39,035 nt of DNA from CAYWJA01 sp964458485 (GTDB taxonomy: Bacteria > Patescibacteriota > Gracilibacteria > UM-FILTER-43-11): positions 1-39,035 of the forward strand of contig CAYWJA010000014.1 in the NCBI GenBank assembly GCA_964458485.1. Reading direction: 5' to 3'. Shown one piece after another: positions 30,298 through 38,489 of this stretch. The notes under the pieces are model-generated. The model was not told the DNA's origin and ran no database searches. It worked only from the letters and a program-made list of their open reading frames with translations. A program made the position numbers and the translations under genes. Positions within the stretch are counted from its first letter, which is position 1; each line of letters opens with the position of its first letter.

Positions 30298-32352
30298 ATG
30301 GATGTAGCAACTGCAGAAACACTGGAAACACCGAAAGTCCAATTAGATGAACTAGATCAAAAAGTTGAATCTAATAATGCCTTGGTTGAAAAACGTTCCA
30401 AGGTACATGCTCTTTTGGATAATTTTGAAGATAAGAAATTTGCTACGAACAAAACAGTGCAGGAGTATAGAAAGGCTGTAGATGCGGATGAGACATTAGA
30501 GGGCTTGCAAGGTTTTCATCAATGGGTTGCAGAGGAGTGGATGAAGGCTAATTTTAAATTAAGAAAACTTCAAAGTGATATAAATGAAGGCATAAGGGAA
30601 AAAATAATGTCCGACAGCGATCGTGCATTTTTAATGGAAAATTTAATATTAACTGATGAGCATGATTTTGTCGGAAAATCAGACGAGATAGAAAACGTCT
30701 TGAGGAAAAAAATAAGTAATATGAAAAAAGATCGTGAGCAGTACGATAAGATTGCCAATCATGATCTTGTCCGAAATACAGGATTTTTAAAGACGGATAA
30801 AGATGTCAAAATTGACGTTCCGGACGAAAAAGATTTCTTAAAAATGACAGTTCCAGAGCGCAGAAAAATGCTGAAAGCTGCTCAGGATGCCCTGCCAAAG
30901 GCGGAAAAATATGCCGAAAAAGTTGGCGGGATAGAGTCTGAAAAACTTACAAAAGAATATTCCGATTTACTAAAAAAAGCGCAAAAAGATGGACTGATTG
31001 GCAAAAAAACAGCAGAAAAATACATTGATGGATTCAAAAAAATTGATTTAAAAGAAAAAAAATACTGGCTCGCAGAAATGAAAAATGGCCATCAGCTAAA
31101 AAGATATAAAGACCTATGGGGGAGTATTCAAAAAACTCTTAAGGGTTCCCCACTTAAGCATATGGAGGAGCAAAGAGAAAAGATGGGGTATACTCAGTTA
31201 TTCATAGAATATGGAAAAGTAAAAGAGAAAGAAGGCAAGCGTTTGGATGGGGAGTATAAAGGAAAATTAGATGAAGCTTGCCGGTTAAAAATTATAAGCA
31301 AAGAAACTGTACGTTCATTCATGAAAGATTCGGAAGGAATGGAAAAGCAGGATTTGAATGGCAAAGAGTGTTATATGAAGGATTTTGATAATCAAATGCA
31401 AAGATACAAAGCTCTTCGTATACAAATCAACCAATTAGACAAGGGCAAACAGATTGTTCTTAATAAAATGTATGAAGATGATAAATCCGGATATACAGAA
31501 ATCAATAATAAGTACAAAGAATTAACCGGCCAAAAAGAACCGGATAAAAAGACTGAAAAAAAAGAACAGAAAGATCTGCTTGCAGATGTTACAGATTTAA
31601 CAGTAAAAAGGGGAATCATCAAGGCTCAGGCACTATTAAAACAACAAGGTAAAGAAAAGCAGACAAATTTTTTACGGGTTATTCAGAATATAACCAAGGG
31701 TGAACAATCCAATAAATTCGATGAAGGCGGATTTCAGGCAAATTTGCAGGAAATGCGAAAGGAAAAACAAAGGCAGAAACCACAAGTTGCAATTTCTGAA
31801 CCTGCCGTTAAAAAGAAGGGAAATTTATTCTCATTACAAGATAGGTTCAGGAGGAAGCGTATGGAGGCTCAGGAGGAGCAAGGTGAACACATGGAGGCAG
31901 AACCAGACAATAAAAAAGATAAAGGCGGTATTTTTTCAATGCAGAGCCAATTAAGAAAAAAAAGAGAGGTTACCCAACGAAGGGATTCGGAATCCATCGA
32001 CTCAGGAGCTCTGGAAGAGGAGGTGCAAAATATTGCAGCCGATAAACAAGCACATCTATTTAGAGATGAAGGATTTATTCAGGCTGAGTCCAAAGATCAA
32101 AATAATGAAACACATCGTACAGTTATTGCGAATATTAATCGCGAAAAGGATTTAAAACACCTGGATACAGAGCATCAGAAGAAAGAATTAAAAGGCAAGG
32201 GTGAAGGCGGTCATGATAAGGTTTCTTTTGCAATAAAGGCAGAAGATGGACGCACTATCGAGCTCAATTTGCAGCAGATACGCGCCATGGAAAGATATAT
32301 GAAAGCAGACATGCAAGGGGTATTTGATGAAGATGAAAAAATGGCTTCATAA
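30298..32352 (+). CDS. Large Lys/Glu-rich coiled-coil protein with internal repeats
   Basis: A 684-residue hydrophilic, helical protein with no signal peptide. Two regions are internally duplicated. One has EYSDLLKKAQKDGLIGKKTAEK ... MKNGHQLKRYKDLWGSIQ against EYKGKLDEACRLKIISKETV ... FDNQMQRYKALRIQIN. The other has KGNLFSLQDRFRRKRMEAQ against KGGIFSMQSQLRKKREVTQ. The C-terminus is an acidic helical tail. The layout suggests a scaffold or cytoskeleton-like protein, but nothing catalytic is seen and I do not recognise the family. Confidence 0.8.
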   Translation: MDVATAETLETPKVQLDELDQKVESNNALVEKRSKVHALLDNFEDKKFATNKTVQEYRKAVDADETLEGLQGFHQWVAEEWMKANFKLRKLQSDINEGIREKIMSDSDRAFLMENLILTDEHDFVGKSDEIENVLRKKISNMKKDREQYDKIANHDLVRNTGFLKTDKDVKIDVPDEKDFLKMTVPERRKMLKAAQDALPKAEKYAEKVGGIESEKLTKEYSDLLKKAQKDGLIGKKTAEKYIDGFKKIDLKEKKYWLAEMKNGHQLKRYKDLWGSIQKTLKGSPLKHMEEQREKMGYTQLFIEYGKVKEKEGKRLDGEYKGKLDEACRLKIISKETVRSFMKDSEGMEKQDLNGKECYMKDFDNQMQRYKALRIQINQLDKGKQIVLNKMYEDDKSGYTEINNKYKELTGQKEPDKKTEKKEQKDLLADVTDLTVKRGIIKAQALLKQQGKEKQTNFLRVIQNITKGEQSNKFDEGGFQANLQEMRKEKQRQKPQVAISEPAVKKKGNLFSLQDRFRRKRMEAQEEQGEHMEAEPDNKKDKGGIFSMQSQLRKKREVTQRRDSESIDSGALEEEVQNIAADKQAHLFRDEGFIQAESKDQNNETHRTVIANINREKDLKHLDTEHQKKELKGKGEGGHDKVSFAIKAEDGRTIELNLQQIRAMERYMKADMQGVFDEDEKMAS

Positions 32353-32355
32353 CTA

Positions 32356-32522
32356 TAGATCTTCAGATATCCAAACTTACAAACAAATACCAAATTACAA
32401 ATATAACAGACACAACAAAATTTATTCCATCAATCTATTATTAATGAATTAATTAGCCAGTGTTTGTACGTTTGGAAATTCTGGATATCTGGAAGTCTAA
32501 AAAAGTAGACGTCTGGACGTTT
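32356..32522. repeat. Inverted-repeat element B, related to element A
   Basis: The left arm CAGATATCCAAACTTACAAAC and the right arm GTTTGTACGTTTGGA ... CTGGATATCTGGA match element A (27676-27857). TAGACGTCTGGACGTTTA ends the right side. The element lies between the coiled-coil and the secreted-protein genes. Confidence 0.6.
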
Positions 32523-32557
32523 ATATAATAAAATTACATCATCAATAAGTTAGAATA

Positions 32558-33646
32558 ATGAAATACATAATAAACTTTTTAATAGTTTTAGTACTAATTC
32601 CATTACTTTCTCCATTTGCATCTGCTGCAACTTATTCCGAACTAAATTACACAGAGAAGGTATGGCTTATTAAAAAAGATACAGAAAATCTAGATATTGT
32701 GGTCAAAAGACAAAACAATGATCTGTGGCTTATTCAGCATAACCGTAAGTGCACATCAATGACCACAGAATTTCCTTTTGATATTATTGTTGAAAATGGG
32801 GTTATTAAATATTTAAAAATAGACTTTAATGAAGAATGTGAAGTGTATAATTCGTCCCCCTATAGCGGAGAAGGCACATTCGTTAAACTTATTTCAAGTA
32901 AAAATATGCTGGTAGCAGACCATGAAGCTGAAGTAATATGGCAAAATAAAAAATATTTAATAGATTATACAGGGGCCAGCTGTAGCAATTTGCGAGATTT
33001 TATTAACAATAGAATTTATATTTCTTTTAAAGAAGAAGGTTCTAGTAAGGGTACAATAGTTATCCCTGGCAATAGTGGCGAATGCAGCTTTATTCTCAAC
33101 AGTGTTATAGAAGAAATAAAGTCTACCGACGAAAGGCCAGGGAAAATTCAAAATTTGGATTATCAGGGGCAAAATAATCAAGTTTATTTTTATTGGGAGA
33201 CACCAAGTGATATTAAAGGTGACTTAACATATTTAATAAGTTATAGCAAAAATAAACTAGACTTAAAAAATTATACTAAGTGGAATGAGATGCCACACGT
33301 AATGCTTACAAAAAAGAATTCATATATAGTTAAATTACTGGCAAATGAGCAAAAATATTATTTTTATATAGCTGTTTTATACAATGATTTAGTAAGCGAC
33401 TGGACAGTGGCTGAAGCAACTCCGGTAACACCACGTCCTCTTTCAGAGGCATATTATAATGCTCAAAATAGCAAATCTATAATCGACAATAATCCTAAAG
33501 TAGTTTTGCAAAAATCCCAGGTCGTTGAAGCTAAAAAAGAAGAGGTAAAACAGGAAAAACCAAAGCCAAACTTACCAAAGTATTTTGTTAGCTTTTATAC
33601 AATGGGAAAATATATATTTTTTAAGAGCTTTCAGGGGCTGAAATAA
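32558..33646 (+). CDS. Secreted protein with fibronectin-type-III-like domain
   Basis: A 362-residue exported protein. The signal peptide is KYIINFLIVLVLIPLLSPFASAA with a cleavage-like ASA site near residue 24. The middle, about 30-190, is beta-rich with three or four Cys (CTSMTT, CEVY, CSNL, CSFIL) that could form disulfides, relevant to the DsbA-like gene upstream. Residues about 200-290 (PGKIQNLDYQGQNNQVYFYW, then YLISYSKN, KYYFYIAVLYND, SDWTVAEATPV) look like an FN3 domain. The C-terminus is a Lys/Pro-rich tail. Function unknown. Confidence 0.8.
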   Translation: MKYIINFLIVLVLIPLLSPFASAATYSELNYTEKVWLIKKDTENLDIVVKRQNNDLWLIQHNRKCTSMTTEFPFDIIVENGVIKYLKIDFNEECEVYNSSPYSGEGTFVKLISSKNMLVADHEAEVIWQNKKYLIDYTGASCSNLRDFINNRIYISFKEEGSSKGTIVIPGNSGECSFILNSVIEEIKSTDERPGKIQNLDYQGQNNQVYFYWETPSDIKGDLTYLISYSKNKLDLKNYTKWNEMPHVMLTKKNSYIVKLLANEQKYYFYIAVLYNDLVSDWTVAEATPVTPRPLSEAYYNAQNSKSIIDNNPKVVLQKSQVVEAKKEEVKQEKPKPNLPKYFVSFYTMGKYIFFKSFQGLK

Positions 33647-33693
33647 TAGGCCTAAATAATTTCATTAAATAATTAATAATAAACAATAAAATT

Positions 33694-34758
33694 ATGGAAA
33701 CATTCCAACAATTATTAAAACAGATATATTGGGGTAATTCTGTTAAGGCTTATTTAATTGCTTTTGGTATTTTTATTGCCTTAATAATTGCTTTTAAAAT
33801 ATTTGAAAGGATTATTTTAATTCAAATAGAAAAATGGGCCAAAAAGACAAAAACAGATATTGATGATGAGGCAGTAAAGATAGTCGAAAGCATACCGGAT
33901 GCTTTTTATATGCTCATTTCTGTTTACATAGCATTACAATTTTTATCTGTAAATATAACAGTTCATAAGATTTTAAATGCTTTACTTATAATATTAATCA
34001 TTTTATGGGGCACAAAGGCTGCAAGTAATCTGATTGAATACGCTCTTTATAAAATGTCCGCAAGAAAAGGTGGGGCGAAGCGTGAAAAAAATTCAACATA
34101 CTTCGCACTTTCTCTGGTTGCAAAAATTGTCCTCTGGACTACTGGTTTACTATTATTGCTGTCAAATTTAGGGGTTAATATTACAGCGTTGGTGGCCAGT
34201 TTAGGAGTTGGAGGTATCGCTATTGCCTTGGCATTGCAAAATATTCTAGGAGATGTTTTTAGTTCTTTTTCCATTTATTTTGATAAACCTTTTGAAATTG
34301 GTGATTATATTGTTATTGGAGACCAAAAGGGGTATGTGAAAAGAATTGGACTGAAGACAACACGTATGGAAGCTTTGGATGGTGAGGAAATAGTTTTTTC
34401 TAATCGTAAGCTTACAGATGCTCAGATAAGGAATTTTAAAAAATTAAAGAAGAGACGAATTACATTTGAAGTTCATGCAACTTACGATACTCCTACAAAA
34501 AAGATGGAAAAAGTACCTGGCATGATTAAGAAAATTATCAAAAAGGTAAAATTATGCGAACCTAGCCGTATTCATTTTAAGGAATTTGGTGATTCGGGCC
34601 TTATCTTTGAGATTGTTTATTATGTTGACTCCAATAGCTATGCAGAATCTATGGATGCAAGACAGGAAATAAATATGGAAATTAAAAGGGCGTTTGAAAA
34701 AGAGGGAATCGACATGGCGTTCCCTACGCAGACTATTCATGTGAATCAAGTCCAATAG
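33694..34758 (+). CDS. MscS-family mechanosensitive channel
   Basis: A 354-residue membrane protein. It has about four or five hydrophobic segments. The pore helix region is LGVNITALVASLGVGGIAIALALQNILGDVFSS, followed by the FDKPFEIGDYIVIGDQKGYVKRIGLKTTRM beta domain, both typical of MscS. The cytoplasmic alpha/beta domain completes it. It should release osmolytes on hypo-osmotic shock. Its TAG stop lies inside a 12-bp tandem repeat (34752-34775). Confidence 0.93.
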   Translation: METFQQLLKQIYWGNSVKAYLIAFGIFIALIIAFKIFERIILIQIEKWAKKTKTDIDDEAVKIVESIPDAFYMLISVYIALQFLSVNITVHKILNALLIILIILWGTKAASNLIEYALYKMSARKGGAKREKNSTYFALSLVAKIVLWTTGLLLLLSNLGVNITALVASLGVGGIAIALALQNILGDVFSSFSIYFDKPFEIGDYIVIGDQKGYVKRIGLKTTRMEALDGEEIVFSNRKLTDAQIRNFKKLKKRRITFEVHATYDTPTKKMEKVPGMIKKIIKKVKLCEPSRIHFKEFGDSGLIFEIVYYVDSNSYAESMDARQEINMEIKRAFEKEGIDMAFPTQTIHVNQVQ

Positions 34759-34775
34759 GTGATCCAATAGGAGAT
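34752..34775. repeat. Two tandem 12-bp repeats at the end of the MscS gene
   Basis: CCAATAGGTGAT and CCAATAGGAGAT in tandem; related to the array at 35153-35200. A GC-rich palindromic segment follows (about 34776-34815). Together with the second array they bracket cutA. Confidence 0.7.
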
Positions 34776-34834
34776 CGACTCCTTCGCCCTTCGGTTGCGC
34801 TCAGGGCTCGTCGCGGGGATCCAATTGGGGCTAG

Positions 34835-35146
34835 CTAGCACGTTCGGTCCACCCATTTCATAAATTCCGGATTGCCATGATCGAGTGAACTGAAAACAAC
34901 ACAAGGACATTCGTATGAGTGCAGCTCTTTTACTAAACGGATAATTTTTTGTTCGTTTTTTACTCGTGTCTTAAAAATTACAACAACCTCATTAGCCTTT
35001 TGAATCTGGTCTTCCCATGCAAAATAAGACTCAATACCATCAATAATATTGGCGCATGCAATAAGTTCCTCTTCTAAAAGAGCCAGAACAATGTCTTTAG
35101 CCTCTTTTTTTGTTGGGAAGGTGATGTAACCTAAGCTTAGCTTCAT
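34835..35146 (-). CDS. cutA: CutA1-family divalent-cation-tolerance protein
   Basis: 103 residues, the usual CutA1 length. YITFPTKKEAKDIVLALLEEELIACANII, then SYFAWEDQIQKANEVVVIFKT, and LHSYECPCVVFSSLDHGNPEFMKW follow the family pattern. Trimeric ferredoxin-like proteins; the precise role in metal homeostasis is unsettled. Its start is 6 bp from a four-unit 12-bp tandem array that forms its 5' flank. Confidence 0.93.
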   Translation of the reverse strand: MKLSLGYITFPTKKEAKDIVLALLEEELIACANIIDGIESYFAWEDQIQKANEVVVIFKTRVKNEQKIIRLVKELHSYECPCVVFSSLDHGNPEFMKWVDRTC

Positions 35147-35152
35147 ATTCCA

Positions 35153-35200
35153 ATTGGTGATTCGATTGGTGATCCGATTGGTGATCCGATTGGTGATCCG
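35153..35200. repeat. Four tandem 12-bp repeats upstream of cutA
   Basis: ATTGGTGATTCG followed by three ATTGGTGATCCG units. Further degenerate copies of the motif ATTGGATCTCCC / ATTGGATCCACC / ATTGGCTCCCC continue to about 35270. Confidence 0.9.
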
Positions 35201-35262
35201 ATTGGGGATAATTCAGTTATAACCCCTATTGGATCTCCCATTGGATCCACCTATTGGCTCCC

Positions 35263-35847
35263 CTATAGGATTAAAGAGTACTGCATCTCAGCTGGTTCAT
35301 GCGCTTTCATCATTTTATTCATAACTTCCATCAAAACTTCTACATCATAAAGTGCGCGATGTAGTCCACCTTTTTCTACTTTAATCTGCATATGATCCGC
35401 CAAATCCTGTAAACGCCCCGGCATGCTTTGTTCTTTGGCGTAAGCTAGCGAACATGCAACATGATCATTCTGATAAGGCTTTAAGCCATTGCGAAGTAAG
35501 TTGGCATTCAGCATGTCATAGTCAAAACGAATATTGTGCGCAATAAGCGGGCGATCACCGCAAAAATTTATAAAATCAGCCAAAACTACGTCTGCATTGC
35601 GAGCACTTTCAATATCTTTTTGTGGGATTTGATGCACCTTCCATGCACCCTCTGAGATTTTGTTTATATTTACACTAATTAGTTCCTGGAAAGATTTTGG
35701 CTCCATGCCTTTTTGCCAAATCACCCCGGCAACTTCAATAATGTCGTCATGGAAAGTGTTGAGCCCAGTTGTCTCAGTATCAAATAACACAAAACCCTCT
35801 CCGGAATAATATCTGTTTATTAGGTCTTTAAAAGTGATTAGTTTCAT
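35263..35847 (-). CDS. DnaQ-like DEDDh 3'-5' exonuclease
   Basis: A 194-residue exonuclease resembling the DNA polymerase III epsilon proofreading domain. Exo I FDTETTG (Asp 23, Glu 25), Exo II LIAHNIRFDYDML, and Exo III HRALYDVEVL with the DEDDh histidine are present. There is no polymerase or helicase domain, so it is a stand-alone nuclease or proofreading subunit. The downstream cutA gene is on the same strand. Confidence 0.92.
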   Translation of the reverse strand: MKLITFKDLINRYYSGEGFVLFDTETTGLNTFHDDIIEVAGVIWQKGMEPKSFQELISVNINKISEGAWKVHQIPQKDIESARNADVVLADFINFCGDRPLIAHNIRFDYDMLNANLLRNGLKPYQNDHVACSLAYAKEQSMPGRLQDLADHMQIKVEKGGLHRALYDVEVLMEVMNKMMKAHEPAEMQYSLIL

Positions 35848-35888
35848 ATTTTTTCTATAAGATATTTAATTATAACTTTACACTTTGT

Positions 35889-35970
35889 CATCCTGTCCCG
35901 ATTTTATCGGGATCAGGATCCATCGTCTGCCAGCAAACGGTGGATCCCAAATCAAGTTTGGGATGACAAG
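35889..35970. repeat. Composite palindromic element (GTCATCC...GGATGAC)
   Basis: TGTCATCC and GGATGACA ends enclose three hairpins: TCCCGAT/ATCGGGA, GGATCCATCG...CGGTGGATCC, and CCCAAA/TTTGGG. It belongs to the family at 11587 and 11740. It lies between the ArfB-like and DnaQ-like genes, both on the minus strand. Confidence 0.75.
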
Positions 35971-35995
35971 GGGAAAATAAAAATGACAGATGGCA

Positions 35996-36421
35996 TTATA
36001 ATTCATTAGTAATTTTTTTGCGACCCTGTTTTTTCAAACTCTGCATCTTTTTGTTTCTACGCCGTTTTTTCTTTGCCTTTTTAGGTACTTTCGTTTTTTT
36101 CCGATCGGGTTGAACATAAAAATATCGACGGACTCTATGAACTAATTGATCAAATGCATCAGACAGGTTTCTTTCTTTACTTCTTTCGTTAATAGATTTT
36201 GCTATCAGTTGACGGGTTTTTAATGAATTCATCCTATGAGTATCCGGAATACGATAAATTAAGCGCACACCATTCATATTACGGTTCACATTTTGCCCAC
36301 CAGGCCCTCCTGAAAAATAGGAAATATCAATATCTTTTTTATCTATCACTAAATCTCCGCTTGCAAGATGAACGGTTATTGTCATTTTATCACGGTCGGA
36401 TGTAATGAAGTCATTTTTCAT
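35996..36421 (-). CDS. ArfB/YaeJ-like peptidyl-tRNA hydrolase (GGQ ribosome rescue factor)
   Basis: A 141-residue protein with an RF-1 catalytic domain. The GGQ motif (GGPGGQNVNR, residues 38-47) releases peptides from stalled ribosomes. No codon-recognition domain is present. The C-terminus is a long, extremely basic tail (KKTKVPKKAKKKRRRNKKMQ), as in ArfB, which inserts into the empty mRNA channel. It is preceded on the minus strand by a palindromic element. Confidence 0.9.
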   Translation of the reverse strand: MKNDFITSDRDKMTITVHLASGDLVIDKKDIDISYFSGGPGGQNVNRNMNGVRLIYRIPDTHRMNSLKTRQLIAKSINERSKERNLSDAFDQLVHRVRRYFYVQPDRKKTKVPKKAKKKRRRNKKMQSLKKQGRKKITNEL

Positions 36422-36446
36422 TTTTTTATTGTTGAATTATATATAT

Positions 36447-36478
36447 TTGTAGGGGACGCAGATCTGCGTCCCCTACAA
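36447..36478. repeat. Perfect 32-bp palindrome
   Basis: TTGTAGGGGACGCAGA followed by its reverse complement TCTGCGTCCCCTACAA. It matches the arm pattern of the palindrome inside the GHKL gene (9188-9207). Confidence 0.85.
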
Positions 36479-36524
36479 TAATACACAACAACCCCCGCAA
36501 CCCACAACAATAAAAAATTATGCT

Positions 36525-36556
36525 ACAATTCCATCCGCATACAATTCCATCCGCAT
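36525..36556. repeat. Tandem 16-bp duplication before the U32 gene
   Basis: ACAATTCCATCCGCAT occurs twice in tandem. The first ATG (36520) precedes this duplication, while the functional start is after it at 36574, in the protein context MRPELLAPAGD. Confidence 0.8.
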
Positions 36557-36573
36557 TAATTAATCAATTAATT

Positions 36574-37818
36574 ATGAGGCCCGAACTCCTAGCCCCCGCA
36601 GGTGATATTGAAAAATTAAAAACAGCATATCGTTTTGGTGCAGACGCTTGTTACATGGGCGTGAAGTCGATGAGTATGCGCGTTAAAATTGATGATCAGG
36701 AAGGTGATGTGTTGGAAGAAGCTTTGAACCTCAGAAATCAATTAGGCAAAAAATTGTATTTAACAATGAATATTCATGCGCATGAAAATCGTTTGAATTT
36801 TTTGGAAAAAGAATTAGACAGATTGTCTGCATTACACGGTAAAGGATTAGATCCAGATGGCCTCCTTATATCCGACCCGGGCATATTTGTCATTGTCCAA
36901 AATAAATGTCCATGGTTGTCACTCCACGTTAGTACACAAGCAAACATTCTTAACTCATCTGCTATAGAATTTTGGGCAAAGCAGGGCGCTGATCGCGTAG
37001 TTCTTGGGCGTGAAGTAAGCCTTGAAGAATTAAAAAAAATTAAAAAGACACTCAAAGAAAAAAGCATTAATGTTGAGCTTGAGGCTTTTGTTCATGGTGC
37101 TATGTGCATGGCCTATTCCGGCAGATGTCTACTTTCTAACTTTATGACAGGCCGAGATGCAAATGAAGGTATGTGTGCACACTCTTGTCGCTGGAACTAT
37201 AAAGTTTATCTAGAGGAAGATTTACGTCCGGGCGAGATGATTCCCATAGAAGAAGATCAATGTGGTACAAGTATCATGAGCGCGAAAGACATGTGTATGA
37301 TCGGACACCTTAGGGATTTAATAGATGTAAAACTCGATTCACTCAAAATAGAAGGCCGGCATAAAACTGTTTATTACACTGCCATTGCTTGCCGTGCATA
37401 CCGAGAGGCTTTGGATCTTGCCGAACAAGACAAGCCACCAACCAAGAATTTGCTTGATCTTATTAACTCAATCGATACACGCGGTTATTTTACTGGCTTC
37501 TGGTATGGCAAGCCAGGAGCTGAAGGCCAAAGATACAAAGAAAGGAGTGATTATAACGAAAATTTTTGTTTTGCTGGTGTCGTCCGAAAAGTTGAAAATG
37601 ACCAAATGATCGTCGAGGTCCGCAATAGATTAGATAAAGGCGACAGGTTAGACATCATCACTCCAGATCAAACTATTCCGATCACATTAGATGAATTTAA
37701 AAATGCGGAAACCGGCGAAGTTATCGAGGTTGCAAGTGCTGGCCAAGGATTTTCTATTACACTAAAGGTATCAGAAGGTGTATCTGAAGGGGATATATTA
37801 AGAAAGCATTTAAAATAA
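36574..37818 (+). CDS. U32 peptidase-family protein (TrhP/RlhA-like)
   Basis: 414 residues from the ATG at 36574 (MRPELLAPAGDIEKLKTAYR, the family N-terminus). An upstream ATG at 36520 would add 18 unlikely residues through a tandem repeat. Landmarks: FGADACYMG, DGLLISDPGI, HVSTQANILNSSAIEFW, GADRVVLGREVSLEEL, EAFVHGAMCMAYSGRCLLSN, and GMCAHSCRWNYKV with the Cys pattern of the family, which hydroxylates tRNA or 23S rRNA in other bacteria. The C-terminal beta domain (FAGVVRKVENDQMIVEVRNR) is present. The substrate is not deducible here. Confidence 0.93.
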   Translation: MRPELLAPAGDIEKLKTAYRFGADACYMGVKSMSMRVKIDDQEGDVLEEALNLRNQLGKKLYLTMNIHAHENRLNFLEKELDRLSALHGKGLDPDGLLISDPGIFVIVQNKCPWLSLHVSTQANILNSSAIEFWAKQGADRVVLGREVSLEELKKIKKTLKEKSINVELEAFVHGAMCMAYSGRCLLSNFMTGRDANEGMCAHSCRWNYKVYLEEDLRPGEMIPIEEDQCGTSIMSAKDMCMIGHLRDLIDVKLDSLKIEGRHKTVYYTAIACRAYREALDLAEQDKPPTKNLLDLINSIDTRGYFTGFWYGKPGAEGQRYKERSDYNENFCFAGVVRKVENDQMIVEVRNRLDKGDRLDIITPDQTIPITLDEFKNAETGEVIEVASAGQGFSITLKVSEGVSEGDILRKHLK

Positions 37819-37821
37819 TTT

Positions 37822-38304
37822 TTATCCTTCAAAAAGCTCATCTTCAAGTGTAAATGCAAAACATACTTGGTCAGATTCCTTAGCCCTTTTATAAATATCA
37901 GTATCTGAAGGTCTTTCGTATGCATGAGGCGACCCTTCTAACACTTCACCATCTGCATCTACCAATATCCATTCAAATCCAAGAGCTAATATAAGTTGCT
38001 CTACTAATGGATAGTTAGACATTTCAACCTCTTGTAATGCTGCTCCACGTTGATGGGGACCCATTTGATCAAATTCTTCAAAAGTTATAACTCTTCCTTG
38101 AAATTGCTCCTTAAAACCATGAGCAGCAATTATATTTTTAGCTGCATCATCAAGCGGTGGTATAGGCTTTCTTTCTATGATTTGGTAAACTGCTTCTCGC
38201 TTAGGTACAGGCGCTGGTTTAAATTCTTTTTGACGATCTGCTTCTCTGACCCCACTAAGTAATCGTGGGCTTGTGCGTAAATGCCTCTCTGCTCCTTTTG
38301 ACAT
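37822..38304 (-). CDS. Hypothetical protein
   Basis: 160 residues, soluble, unrecognised. A basic N-terminus (SKGAERHLRTSPRLLSGVRE) is followed by an acidic C-terminal part (FAFTLEDELFEG). It has a promoter at 38334-38363. Its 3' end meets the U32 stop with a 3-bp gap, convergent. Confidence 0.75.
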   Translation of the reverse strand: MSKGAERHLRTSPRLLSGVREADRQKEFKPAPVPKREAVYQIIERKPIPPLDDAAKNIIAAHGFKEQFQGRVITFEEFDQMGPHQRGAALQEVEMSNYPLVEQLILALGFEWILVDADGEVLEGSPHAYERPSDTDIYKRAKESDQVCFAFTLEDELFEG

Positions 38305-38333
38305 AACACTAAAAATTAAAAATTAGGTTAATA

Positions 38334-38363
38334 ATTATACTTCAATTAATTTATGGTGTCCAA
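38334..38363 (-). promoter_or_regulatory. Promoter of the 37822 gene
   Basis: On the minus strand TTGGAC (38358-38363), 18 nt, TATAAT (38334-38339), ATG 30 nt downstream. Confidence 0.6.
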
Positions 38364-38489
38364 TTTACCTGATTTTATTTTGTTCTATTAGCCCAGCCCC
38401 TTTATATGTTTTGGTTGCAGCACTTCACTATCTTCATCGGACACAGATAGTCCAGGTATTTTAAATGTTGGACAACCTTCATCATCATA

